Shown: in pieces, positions 1 to 7,581 of the stretch | Layout of the letters: each line of letters starts with the position of its first letter | Numbering within the stretch: position 1 is the stretch's first letter | Assembly: GCA_036374175.1 (NCBI GenBank) | Contig: DASUUH010000025.1 | Span: forward strand, 12,673 to 76,672 | Origin: JASLBX01 sp036374175 | GTDB lineage: Bacteria > Actinomycetota > Actinomycetes > Jiangellales > Jiangellaceae | Length of the DNA stretch: 64,000 bases | Direction of reading: 5' to 3' | Translations under genes and position numbers: made by a program | Notes under the pieces: model-generated | Seen by the model: only the letters and a program-made list of their open reading frames with translations | Told to the model about the DNA's origin: nothing | Databases searched by the model: none

Positions 1-717
1 GCCAGGCCCCGGCGAATCCGTTGCCGCCCGCTCGCCGGCCAACCCGAGCACGGCGAGGGCGGCGGCCGTCGCGGCCAGCCGATCGGCCTCGACCGCGGTG
101 AACGCGCCGACCAGCGCGCTGGCCGCGCAGCCAAGCGCTGTGATGCGGGACATCATTGGGTGCCCGCCGTGAACAGTGATGGTCGTCTGCCCGTCCGTCA
201 CCAGGTCGGCGGCGCCGGTGACGGACACGATGCCCCCGGTGCGGGTGGCCAGTTCGCGAGCCGCATCGGCGGCGTCGGCGGCCTCGTGCGCGCTGTCGAC
301 GCCCTTGCCGCCTTCTGCCGCGCCGGCCAGCGCGAGGATTTCGCTGGCGTTGCCTCGAACCACGGAGGGGTTGCGGTCGAGCAGATCAGTAGCCGTCTTG
401 GTCCGGTACGGAGTTGCACCCACGCCGACGGGATCGAGGATCCACGGAATGCCTCGGTCGGCGGCGACCGCGGCGGCGTCGTGCATGGCCTCGACCCACG
501 GCGGCGAGAGCGTTCCGATATTGATGACGACCGCGTCCGCGATGCGGGCGAAGTCGGCGGCCTCATCCCGCGCGTGCACCATGGCCGGTGAGGCACCGGC
601 CGCCAGCAGCGCGTTCGCGGACAGGTCCATCGCCACGTAGTTCGTGATGTTGTGGACCAACGGGCCTCGCTCGCGGACGGCGGCAAAGTTCGTCCAGACG
701 TCGAGCGGGCTGACCAT
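1..717 (-). CDS. thiM: Hydroxyethylthiazole kinase ThiM (3' end cut by window edge)
   Basis: Phosphorylates hydroxyethylthiazole with ATP in cytosolic thiamine salvage. The 239 visible codons run from an ATG at 717, preceded by GGGAG, and lack the stop, which lies beyond base 1; family members are about 260-270 residues, so only the C-terminal tail is missing. Family blocks are visible in order: PLVHNITNYVAMD near the N-terminus, WILDPVGVGATPYR, RGNASEILALAG, and GHPMMSRITALGCA holding the conserved cysteine. The gene sits directly behind a TPP riboswitch, which supports the assignment and implies repression by thiamine pyrophosphate. Other thi genes may follow outside the window. Confidence 0.95.
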   Translation of the reverse strand, partial: MVSPLDVWTNFAAVRERGPLVHNITNYVAMDLSANALLAAGASPAMVHARDEAADFARIADAVVINIGTLSPPWVEAMHDAAAVAADRGIPWILDPVGVGATPYRTKTATDLLDRNPSVVRGNASEILALAGAAEGGKGVDSAHEAADAADAARELATRTGGIVSVTGAADLVTDGQTTITVHGGHPMMSRITALGCAASALVGAFTAVEADRLAATAAALAVLGLAGERAATDSPGPG

Positions 718-781
718 AAAGCGCTCCCTCCCGCCGGGATGGGAGGCGCTGCGGTGCGCTGGTGGGGCGAACGCGCGACCG

Positions 782-862
782 TGTCGGCTCCCTTCGCCGG
801 CATGACCCGGTTCAGGTTCGGCGGGTGTGATCTCAGCCCTGCAGGGGCACCCCGGCCGATCG
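782..862 (-). promoter_or_regulatory. TPP riboswitch (THI element) upstream of thiM
   Basis: On the minus strand the region carries the THI-box signature in order: CTGAGA, then ACCC, then GAACCTGA, then GGGT-AT-CC and GAAGGGAG. The closing P1 helix is TCGGC (855-859, complemented) with GCCGA (784-788, complemented). It lies about 65 bases upstream of the thiM start. Binding of thiamine pyrophosphate would reduce thiM expression. I did not resolve the expression platform; the short distance suggests control of ribosome access or a compact terminator. Confidence 0.93.
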
Positions 863-876
863 GTTCTTGCTCCCTA

Positions 877-906
877 ACCCTACCGGCTCAGTGAGAGCCG
901 CGTTAA
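877..906 (-). promoter_or_regulatory. Candidate sigma-A-type promoter for the thiM riboswitch transcript
   Basis: On the minus strand a TTAACG -35 (complement of 901-906) and a TAGGGT -10 (complement of 877-882) are separated by 18 bases. Predicted initiation near 868-870 would place the whole TPP aptamer at the 5' end of the transcript. TAGGGT is a common actinobacterial -10 form. No transcript evidence is available. Confidence 0.5.
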
Positions 907-925
907 CACCCACCGCCCCGTCCAT

Positions 926-1020
926 GTCGTTCGATCACGTTCGGCAGGCGAGCCGACGTAGCTACATGGCTGCATGCATGTAGGTACGTCGCGCCGTCTG
1001 CCGACCGTGATCGAACGGAC
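926..1020. repeat. Long imperfect inverted repeat (about 43-nt arms) downstream of ilvC
   Basis: Arms at 926-968 and 977-1020 pair over almost their full length with only a few mismatches or one-base offsets and an 8-base loop. The outer part contains CGTTCGATCACG on one arm and CGTGATCGAACG on the other. It starts 15 bases beyond the ilvC stop and has no T-run, so it is not a classical intrinsic terminator. It resembles a REP- or MITE-like palindromic element, and a second inverted repeat with a related GATCACG core lies at 12686-12753. Confidence 0.75.
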
Positions 1021-1034
1021 GCGTGGGGGGCGGG

Positions 1035-2063
1035 TTAGCGGGCGGCGGTTCCTTCGGTGTAGTCGGCGTCCTTGCTTTCGATCCACGGCATGAGCCGGCG
1101 CAGTTCGCGGCCGACCTGCTCGATCGGGTGCTGTTCGCCTTCGACCCGCAGTCGCTTGAACTCCGGAGCACCGGCGTCCTGATCGGCGATGAACCCAGCC
1201 GCCCACGAGCCGTCCTGCACCTCGCGGAGCACCTGGCGCATCCGGTCCTTGACCGACTCGTCGATGATCCGCGGACCGGAGGTGTAGTCGCCGTACTCGG
1301 CAGTGTCGGACACGCTCCAGCGCTGTTTGGCGATACCGCCCTCGTACATCAGGTCGACGATCAGCTTGAGCTCGTGCAGGCACTCGAAGTACGCCACCTC
1401 GGGCTGGTAGCCGGCCTCGGTCAGGACCTCGAACCCGGTCTGGATCAGCCGCGATACGCCACCACAGAGCACGGCCTGTTCGCCGAACAGGTCGGTTTCG
1501 GTCTCCTCGGTGAAGGTGGTCTTGATACCGCCGGCTCGCAGGCCGCCGATCGCTTTGGCGTACGAAAGGGTGAGCGGCCACGCCTCCCCCGTCGCGTCCT
1601 GCTCGACCGCGACCAGCACCGGCACCCCGCGGCCGTCGGTGAATTCGCGGCGCACCAGATGGCCCGGGCCCTTCGGCGCCACCATGCACACGTCCACGTT
1701 CGCCGGCGGCTTGACGTAGCCGAACCGGATGTTGAACCCGTGGCCGAAGAACAGCGCGTCACCTTCTTGCAGGTTCGGCTCAATCTCGGTGGTGTAGAGG
1801 TGCCGCTGGACGTGGTCGGGCGCCAGAATGACGATCAGATCGGCCTCGGCGGCCGCCTCGGCCGGTGGCACCACACGCAGTCCCTCCGCCTCCGCCTTGG
1901 TCCAGCTCTTCGAACCCTCGCGGAGCCCGACCCGTACGTCCACCCCCGAATCGCGCAAGCTCAGCGCGTGGGCGTGGCCCTGGCTCCCGTAGCCGATGAC
2001 GGCAACCACCCGGTTCTGGATGATCGACAGATCGGCTTTGTCGTCGTAGTACAGCTCAGCCAC
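1035..2063 (-). CDS. ilvC: Ketol-acid reductoisomerase (class I) IlvC
   Basis: Converts 2-acetolactate or 2-aceto-2-hydroxybutyrate, by alkyl migration and NADPH reduction, to the dihydroxy acids of valine and isoleucine synthesis. The 342-residue length is that of the short class I enzyme. The Rossmann motif GYGSQGHAHA is at residues 24-33. The C-terminal knotted domain has the ETDLFGEQAVLCGG Mg-binding block and the FECLHELKLIVDLMYEGG helix with further acidic ligands. The GTG start at 2063 is preceded by GGAGAG. It is third in the ilvB-ilvN-ilvC operon, 32 bases after ilvN, so it is likely controlled by the upstream attenuator. Confidence 0.98.
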   Translation of the reverse strand: MAELYYDDKADLSIIQNRVVAVIGYGSQGHAHALSLRDSGVDVRVGLREGSKSWTKAEAEGLRVVPPAEAAAEADLIVILAPDHVQRHLYTTEIEPNLQEGDALFFGHGFNIRFGYVKPPANVDVCMVAPKGPGHLVRREFTDGRGVPVLVAVEQDATGEAWPLTLSYAKAIGGLRAGGIKTTFTEETETDLFGEQAVLCGGVSRLIQTGFEVLTEAGYQPEVAYFECLHELKLIVDLMYEGGIAKQRWSVSDTAEYGDYTSGPRIIDESVKDRMRQVLREVQDGSWAAGFIADQDAGAPEFKRLRVEGEQHPIEQVGRELRRLMPWIESKDADYTEGTAAR

Positions 2064-2095
2064 AGTGGGCTCTCCTTCTCTCTCGTGCGCGGGTT

Positions 2096-2620
2096 TCAGG
2101 CGGTGCGGTCGAGGGGGCGGAGGGTGCGGTCGGTGATCGAGCGCGAGCCCCGCCCGACCGCGACCACCCCGGACTGGACCAGCTCACGGATCCCGAACGG
2201 CTCCAGCACCCGCAATAGGGCGTCCAGCTTGTCCGGCGATCCGGTGGCCTCGACGGTTACCGCATCGTGGGCGACGTCGACCACCTTCGCCCGGAAGAGT
2301 TGAACGGTTTCGAGGATGTGTGAACGGGTCTCCAGGTCCGCCTTTACCTTCAGCAGCAACAACTCACGCTGCACGGACTGAGAAGGGTCCAGCTCGACGA
2401 TCTTGATGACGTTGACCAGCTTGTTCAGTTGTTTGGTGACCTGCTCGAGCGGCTGGTCTTCGACGTCCACCACGACCGTCATCCGGGAGACCGCGGGGTA
2501 TTCGGTAGGGCCGACCGCCAGCGAGTCGATGTTGAAGCCCCGGCGCGAGAACAGTGAGGCGATCCGGGCCAGGACGCCTGGTTTGTTCTCGACCAGGACC
2601 GACAGGGTGTGCTTACTCAT
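2096..2620 (-). CDS. ilvN: Acetolactate synthase small (regulatory) subunit IlvN
   Basis: Regulatory partner of IlvB that activates the catalytic subunit and confers valine feedback inhibition. The 174-residue protein has an N-terminal ACT domain (LVENKPGVLARIASLF, then RGFNIDSLAVGPTE, residues about 7-45) and the usual C-terminal half ending near residue 165. The ATG lies 6 bases beyond the ilvB stop, with a GGGAGG ribosome site lying inside the end of ilvB, which indicates translational coupling in keeping with the subunit stoichiometry. Confidence 0.97.
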   Translation of the reverse strand: MSKHTLSVLVENKPGVLARIASLFSRRGFNIDSLAVGPTEYPAVSRMTVVVDVEDQPLEQVTKQLNKLVNVIKIVELDPSQSVQRELLLLKVKADLETRSHILETVQLFRAKVVDVAHDAVTVEATGSPDKLDALLRVLEPFGIRELVQSGVVAVGRGSRSITDRTLRPLDRTA

Positions 2621-2626
2621 CGGACG

Positions 2627-4450
2627 TCATTCCTCCCGGTCGCCGAAGTCCGGCGCCATGCCGCGGGCGATCTGGATCTCGTCGTTGCTGGTTCCCGCCG
2701 GGACCATCGGCCACACCATGGCGTCCCGATGCACGCCGAAGTCCACCACGACCGGACGGTCGTCGATCGCCATCGCCTTTTCGATGGTGGCATCGACGTC
2801 CGCGGCTTCGTCGCAACGCAACCCGACGCAACCGTACGCCTCGGCCAGCATGGCGAAGTCGGGGATCCGCTTGTGCAGGTCGGTGTTGGAGTACCGGCCG
2901 TTGTAGAACAGCGTCTGCCACTGCCGCACCATGCCCAGCGACTCGTTGTTGATGACTGCCACCTTGATCGGGATGCCCTCGATCGCGCAGGTCGCCAGCT
3001 CCTGGTTGGTCATCTGGAAGCAGCCGTCACCGTCGATCGCCCAGACCGTGGCGTCCGGACGCCCGACCTGAGCGCCCATCGCGGCGGGGACGGCAAAGCC
3101 CATGGTTCCAAGGCCGCCGGAGTTCAGCCAAGTGCCAGGCTTTTCGTAGCTGATGAACTGCGCGGCCCACATTTGGTGCTGGCCGACGCCGGCGACGTAC
3201 AGCGCATCCGGACCGGCGATCTTGCCTATCCGCTCGATCACATACTGCGGTGCGAGCGTGCCGTCCTCCGGCTCCGCGTAACCGAGCGGGAAACGCGTAC
3301 GCCAGTCGCTCAGCTGCACCCACCAGCCTTCGTAGTCACCTCGCCGGCCGGCCGCTTGCTCGGCTTCGACCGCGGCGACCAGGTCGGCGATGACCTCACG
3401 ACAGTCCCCGACGATCGGCACGTCCGCGACTCTGTTCTTGGAGATCTCGGCGGGGTCGATGTCGGCGTGCACCACCGTGGCATCGGGCGCAAAACTCGAC
3501 AGCTTGCCGGTAACCCGGTCGTCGAACCGCGCGCCCAGGGCCACGATCAGGTCGGACTTCTGCAGCGCGGTCACCGCGGCGACCGTCCCGTGCATGCCGG
3601 GCATGCCCAGGTGCTGCGGATGGCTATCGGGGAACGCACCCCGCGCTGTCAGCGTCGTCACGACCGGCAGGCCGGTCAGCTGGGCGAGGGCCGCCAGTTC
3701 CGCCGTCGCTCGCGCCTTCAGCACCCCGCCGCCGACATACAGGACGGGACGGCGTGACTCGACAATGAGCCGCGCCGCCTCCCGGACCTGCTTGGCGTGC
3801 GGCCGGGTGGTCGGGCGATAACCCGGCAGGTCGAGGTTCGTCGGCCAGGAGAATGTGGTGGTCGCCTGCAGCGCGTCTTTCGACACGTCCACCAACACTG
3901 GACCGGGGCGTCCCGTCCCGGCGATATGGAATGCCTCGGCAATCGCGCGCGGGATCTCGGCCGGGTCGGTGACCAGGTAGTTGTGCTTCGTGATCGGCAT
4001 GGTGATGCCGCGGATGTCGGCTTCCTGGAACGCGTCGGTTCCGATGGCCGCGCTCGGCACCTGACCCGTGACCGCAACCATCGGGATGGAATCCATGTGC
4101 GCATCCGCGATTGCCGTGACCAGGTTGGTCGCGCCGGGGCCTGAGGTCGCCATGCACACGCCAACTTTGCCGGTGGCCAGCGCGTAACCCTCCGCCGCGT
4201 GGCCGGCGCCCTGCTCGTGCCGAACAAGGACGTGCCGGATCTTGGCGGAGTCCATGAGCGGGTCATACGCCGGCAGAATCGCGCCGCCCGGAATGCCGAA
4301 CACCGTGTCTACGCCTGCTGCCTCGAGCGAGCGGATGAGGCTCGCCGCACCAGTCATCGGCTCGGCCTGCGCGCTGATTCGCGCTGGTGGTGGGCTCGGG
4401 TAGGGCCGCGCTCCCGGGTGGGGATCGTATGGCCGTGGTGGCTCCGACAT
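2627..4450 (-). CDS. ilvB: Acetolactate synthase large (catalytic) subunit IlvB
   Basis: ThDP-dependent first common enzyme of branched-chain amino acid synthesis, condensing two pyruvates, or pyruvate with 2-oxobutyrate. The 607 residues show the N-terminal pyrimidine-binding domain with the catalytic-glutamate block VRHEQGAGHAAEGYA, the central FAD/NAD-fold domain (GARFDDRVTGKL), and the C-terminal ThDP motif GDGCFQMTNQELAT with Mg ligands. About 30 proline-rich residues precede the conserved core, a common actinobacterial extension. It is the first structural gene after the leader-peptide attenuator at 4499-4596. Confidence 0.97.
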   Translation of the reverse strand: MSEPPRPYDPHPGARPYPSPPPARISAQAEPMTGAASLIRSLEAAGVDTVFGIPGGAILPAYDPLMDSAKIRHVLVRHEQGAGHAAEGYALATGKVGVCMATSGPGATNLVTAIADAHMDSIPMVAVTGQVPSAAIGTDAFQEADIRGITMPITKHNYLVTDPAEIPRAIAEAFHIAGTGRPGPVLVDVSKDALQATTTFSWPTNLDLPGYRPTTRPHAKQVREAARLIVESRRPVLYVGGGVLKARATAELAALAQLTGLPVVTTLTARGAFPDSHPQHLGMPGMHGTVAAVTALQKSDLIVALGARFDDRVTGKLSSFAPDATVVHADIDPAEISKNRVADVPIVGDCREVIADLVAAVEAEQAAGRRGDYEGWWVQLSDWRTRFPLGYAEPEDGTLAPQYVIERIGKIAGPDALYVAGVGQHQMWAAQFISYEKPGTWLNSGGLGTMGFAVPAAMGAQVGRPDATVWAIDGDGCFQMTNQELATCAIEGIPIKVAVINNESLGMVRQWQTLFYNGRYSNTDLHKRIPDFAMLAEAYGCVGLRCDEAADVDATIEKAMAIDDRPVVVDFGVHRDAMVWPMVPAGTSNDEIQIARGMAPDFGDREE

Positions 4451-4498
4451 GACCGTGGCCTCTTCGTCCTTCTCGTCGGTTGAATGGGTTCTGGCATG

Positions 4499-4531
4499 AA
4501 AAAACCCCTCGGCCCAGAGGGCTCAAGGGGT
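4499..4531 (-). terminator. Intrinsic terminator (attenuator) upstream of ilvB
   Basis: On the minus strand a stem of ACCCCTTGAGCCC with GGGCCGAGGGGT closes on a 3-base loop and is followed directly by six T residues. It lies about 50 bases before the ilvB start, inside the leader transcript, so it would stop transcription before the structural genes. Together with the leader peptide and the alternative hairpin it forms a standard translation-coupled attenuator. Confidence 0.9.
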
Positions 4532-4532
4532 C

Positions 4533-4567
4533 GCGCGTCGGCAGTCTTCGAACGTCAGCCGACGCGC
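4533..4567 (-). promoter_or_regulatory. Leader hairpin overlapping the end of the ilv leader peptide
   Basis: A perfect 10-base inverted repeat, GCGCGTCGGC with GCCGACGCGC, occupies 4558-4567 and 4533-4542 in complement. Its 5' arm covers the last sense codons (Arg-Val-Gly) of the leader peptide, and its 3' arm ends one base before the terminator stem. A ribosome reaching the stop codon would mask the 5' arm. A ribosome stalled at the upstream Ile-Ile-Val-Leu codons would leave it free, the geometry expected of attenuation. Whether it acts as pause or antiterminator hairpin is inferred. Confidence 0.7.
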
Positions 4568-4596
4568 TCGCTAAGTACGATGATGCTTCCGCGCAC
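4555..4596 (-). CDS. ilvB operon leader peptide (13 aa) with Ile-Ile-Val-Leu control codons
   Basis: A GTG-initiated reading frame encodes M-R-G-S-I-I-V-L-S-E-R-V-G then TGA. The run of isoleucine, isoleucine, valine and leucine matches the three end products of the operon. The valine and leucine codons are GTA and CTT, both scarce in this GC-rich genome, which would increase stalling. The ending R-V-G resembles the short leader peptides I recall before Streptomyces ilvB. AGG lies 9 bases before the GTG. The terminator at 4499-4531 and ilvB follow directly. Confidence 0.85.
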   Translation of the reverse strand: MRGSIIVLSERVG

Positions 4597-4700
4597 GAGT
4601 GGCAGCCTGAACCACTCCGCGCACTTCGTCAACTGTGTCTCACTATCCGGGACTTGCGTCCGTCACCTGGACAGCACTTCTCCCCGCCGAATCCGTCGAC

Positions 4701-4729
4701 TTGACGCTTGCCGACATTACTTCTACAGT
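4701..4729 (+). promoter_or_regulatory. Promoter of the TetR/hydrolase-glycosyltransferase/methyltransferase operon
   Basis: TTGACG at 4701-4706 and TACAGT at 4724-4729 are separated by 17 bases, a good match to a housekeeping promoter. The -10 hexamer lies inside the left arm of the palindrome at 4720-4760, so a repressor bound there would block RNA polymerase. Confidence 0.65.
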
Positions 4730-4760
4730 TGGAGAAATCTGAGTTCTCCACTTGTAGAAG
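4720..4760. promoter_or_regulatory. Palindromic operator, probable binding site of the adjacent TetR regulator
   Basis: Arms of 17 bases at 4720-4736 and 4744-4760 (CTTCTACAGTTGGAGAA and TTCTCCACTTGTAGAAG) pair with two mismatches around a 7-base centre. The AT-richer palindrome overlaps the -10 box and ends 13 bases before the TetR start. This is the typical position of a TetR autoregulatory operator. Assignment to this regulator rests on position only. Confidence 0.8.
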
Positions 4761-4773
4761 TGAGGCCTTGAAC

Positions 4774-5394
4774 ATGACCGACGCTGCGTACGCGGCTACC
4801 CACACGACCGCCGAGGCACTGCTGGACGCCGCCGAACAGCTGCTCATCACGGCCGGCCAGGCAGGCGTCTCAACCCGGCGTGTAGCCGAGGAGGCAGGCC
4901 AGCCGCACGGCCTGATTCGCTACCACTTCGGCTCGTTGGAAGCGCTGATGCTGCAGGTGCTGGAGCGAGCCTCGAGCCGCATCCTGGAGCGCCAGCGCGC
5001 GTTGTACGGCGGCGACCGCTCGTCCCTGGAGAAATGGCGCCAGGCCACGGGTTACATCGAAACCGACCTAGCAGACGGCTTCCCCAAGATCACCGCTGAG
5101 CTGTTCGCCAAGGCGTGGAACGAACCGGCCTTTCGCGACGGTCTCCGGCAGACGATGGCCGATTTCACCGACATGCTGGCCGACGCGGTCGCCGGCGCAG
5201 CCCAGGATTACGAACTCGATCTCAGCGGCGATGACGTGCTCGCCCTCGCCACCCTGATCCGAACGTTCCAGATCGGCATCCTCGTCGAGCGTCTGGCCGA
5301 CATCGACATCGGCCATGCCGAACTGACCGCGGCGATCGACCGCACGCTAGAGAACCACGATTCAGGAGAACCGCATGCACGCCCGTCGGCCTGA
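4774..5394 (+). CDS. TetR-family transcriptional regulator
   Basis: A 206-residue regulator with an N-terminal TetR helix-turn-helix (STRRVAEEAGQPHGLIRYHF, about residues 32-51) and a helical ligand-binding C-terminal half. The ATG at 4774 is preceded by GTGAGG with good spacing. An in-frame ATG at 4708 lies upstream of the -10 box and is rejected. The end overlaps the start of the following hydrolase-glycosyltransferase gene by 20 bases, so they are co-transcribed. It probably represses its own operon through the palindrome at 4720-4760; the effector is unknown. Confidence 0.92.
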   Translation: MTDAAYAATHTTAEALLDAAEQLLITAGQAGVSTRRVAEEAGQPHGLIRYHFGSLEALMLQVLERASSRILERQRALYGGDRSSLEKWRQATGYIETDLADGFPKITAELFAKAWNEPAFRDGLRQTMADFTDMLADAVAGAAQDYELDLSGDDVLALATLIRTFQIGILVERLADIDIGHAELTAAIDRTLENHDSGEPHARPSA

Positions 5395-7543
5395 CCTGAC
5401 CGGAGTCGTCGATCGCGACGGCGTACCCATCTATTACGAGGTCCATGGCAACAGCGGACCCACGGTGCTGCTGCTTCCCGCTTGGGCCATCGTGTACCGC
5501 CGGCTGTGGAAGGCGCAGGTGCCGTATCTGGCGAACCACCACCGCGTGGTGACGTTCGACCCGCGAGGCAACGGGGCGTCGGGCCGTCCGGCCGATCCCG
5601 CCGCCTACGACACCAAGGTCCAGGTCGGCGACGCGCTCGCGGTCCTGGATGCGGTGGGTGCCGATCGGGCGGTCCTGGTCGGCAACTCGTTCGGGACGAT
5701 CTTGGCGTACGTCTTCGCCGCAATGCATCCGGACCGGGTCACCGGTGCGGTCCTTATCGGTACGACGCTCAACGTGGACGGCCGCGACGACTACCCGCTG
5801 GCTCAGAAGCTCGCGACGTTCAACGAAGATCGCGGTATCGACGAAGGTTGGGATCGCTACAACCGGTACTCGTTCCAGCGCGATTTCACCGGATTCCTCA
5901 CGTTCTTCATCGGCCAGGCGTTCACCGACCCGCACTCGACCAAGCAGATCGAAGACGGCATCTCCTGGGGCCAGCAGACCACGCCCGACGTGCTCGCTGC
6001 CACGCTCGGCAGCAGGGCCGGGACACCGCCCGCGATGATGGCAGCAAGCATCCGATCCCTAGCACCGCACGTCACCTGTCCGGTGCTGGTCATTCATGGT
6101 GACCAGGACGCCGTCGCGCCGGTACACCTCGGTAGGTCGGTCGCCAAGATGCTCGATGCCCCCATCGTCGAGCTCCCGAGGGCTGGTCACTGCCCGCAGG
6201 CGCGTTATCCGGTGCAGGTCAACCGGCTGCTCCGCGAGTTCATCGACCGTACGACGGCCGATGCCGGTGGCGACAGCGCAATCGAGGTGGCGCGACCTAC
6301 CGTGAGTCCCCCAACAGCTGCGGTGATCAGGCGCCCCTTGTCCAGACCGCGAGCGCTCTTCCTGTCCTCGCCTATCGGGCTGGGCCACGCCCGGCGAGAT
6401 CTCGCGATCGCGGACGAGCTGCGCGGCCTCGTGCCGGAGGCTCAAATCGATTGGCTCGCGCAAGATCCGGTCACCAGGGTGCTCCACGCTCGCGGCGAGC
6501 GCATTCACCCCGCCAGCGAGCGCCTGGCCAGCGAGTCGGCCCACATCGAGGCCGAATCCGGTGACCACGACCTGCACGTGTTCGAGGCGGTACGGCGGAT
6601 GGACGAGATCCTCGTCACCAACTTCATGACCTTCCTCGACGTCGTCGAAGCCGAGCGGTACGACCTGGTCATCGGCGACGAAGCCTGGGATGTCGACCAC
6701 TTCCTCCACGAGGACCCGTCGGTCAAACACACCCGATTCGGCTGGCTGACCGACTTCGTGGGATATGTGCCGATGGCACCAGGCGGCGACCGCGAACGCA
6801 TGCTGACCGCCGACTACAACGCGGAGATGATCGAGCACATCGAGCGGCTTCCCCACGTGCGGGATACCTCGATCTTCGTCGGTGAGCCGGCCGATGTGGT
6901 GTCGCTGCCCTTTGGGCCCGGCTTACCCGACATCCGCGAGTGGACCCAGGCGCACTACGAGTTCGCCGGGTACATCTCGGGCTTCGACCCCGCGGCCCTC
7001 GGTAGCCGGGAGAATCTGCGGGCAGAACTGGGTTACCAGCCCGACGAAACGGTGGTCATCGCCGCAGTCGGGGGCTCCGGAGTCGGGGCGCCGCTGCTGC
7101 GGCGCATCATCGAGGCGCACCCGCTGGCGTCGGCCACGATCCCCAACCTGCGAACCGTCGTTGTGACCGGCCCGCGCCTCGACCCGGACGCACTGCCGTC
7201 GGCCGACGGCGTGGAGAAGCGGTCGTACGTCCCCGACCTGCACCGCCACCTCGCCGCGTGCGATCTCGCCGTTGTCCAGGGTGGGCTGACCACCACGATG
7301 GAGCTCGTCGCCGCACGGCGGCCGTTTCTCTACTTCCCGCTGCGAAATCACTTCGAGCAGCAGGTCCACGTCCGGCACCGGCTCGACCGCCTCCGGGCGG
7401 GACGGGCCATGGATTACGGCTCGGCGTCACCAGAAGACATCGCGTCCGCCATGACGGACGAGCTGACCCGAACGGTGGACTACGAGCGCGTCGACGGAAA
7501 GGGGGCCTACCGCGCCGCCACCTTGCTTGCCGACCTGTTGTAG
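5375..7543 (+). CDS. Alpha/beta hydrolase fused to a MurG-like (GT-B) glycosyltransferase
   Basis: A 722-residue two-domain protein. Residues about 8-290 are an alpha/beta hydrolase: nucleophile elbow VGNSFGT with Ser105, acid region HGDQDAVAP near residue 246, and His272 in RAGHCPQ. After a linker of about 35 residues, residues 326-722 form a GT-B glycosyltransferase resembling MurG/UGT: the N-terminal glycine-rich loop LSSPIGLGHARRDLA, the interdomain AAVGGSGVG, and the donor-binding VVQGGLTTTMELVAARRPFL. No signal peptide or membrane segment is visible. Substrates cannot be deduced. It lies in a TetR-controlled operon with a methyltransferase, which fits tailoring or inactivation of a small molecule, but that is inference. 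Confidence 0.85.
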   Translation: MHARRPDLTGVVDRDGVPIYYEVHGNSGPTVLLLPAWAIVYRRLWKAQVPYLANHHRVVTFDPRGNGASGRPADPAAYDTKVQVGDALAVLDAVGADRAVLVGNSFGTILAYVFAAMHPDRVTGAVLIGTTLNVDGRDDYPLAQKLATFNEDRGIDEGWDRYNRYSFQRDFTGFLTFFIGQAFTDPHSTKQIEDGISWGQQTTPDVLAATLGSRAGTPPAMMAASIRSLAPHVTCPVLVIHGDQDAVAPVHLGRSVAKMLDAPIVELPRAGHCPQARYPVQVNRLLREFIDRTTADAGGDSAIEVARPTVSPPTAAVIRRPLSRPRALFLSSPIGLGHARRDLAIADELRGLVPEAQIDWLAQDPVTRVLHARGERIHPASERLASESAHIEAESGDHDLHVFEAVRRMDEILVTNFMTFLDVVEAERYDLVIGDEAWDVDHFLHEDPSVKHTRFGWLTDFVGYVPMAPGGDRERMLTADYNAEMIEHIERLPHVRDTSIFVGEPADVVSLPFGPGLPDIREWTQAHYEFAGYISGFDPAALGSRENLRAELGYQPDETVVIAAVGGSGVGAPLLRRIIEAHPLASATIPNLRTVVVTGPRLDPDALPSADGVEKRSYVPDLHRHLAACDLAVVQGGLTTTMELVAARRPFLYFPLRNHFEQQVHVRHRLDRLRAGRAMDYGSASPEDIASAMTDELTRTVDYERVDGKGAYRAATLLADLL

Positions 7544-7581
7544 ATCCGCCACCGCTTACTTCTCACGAGGACGAACAGACA

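Noticed and set aside
4451..4700. T-box riboswitch in the ilvB leader
   Set aside because: No T-box consensus or specifier-loop structure was seen, whereas a leader peptide with I-I-V-L codons explains the region.
4708..4773. In-frame ATG at 4708 as TetR start
   Set aside because: It lies before the -10 box and inside the promoter; the extra 22 residues match the operator palindrome and not protein sequence.
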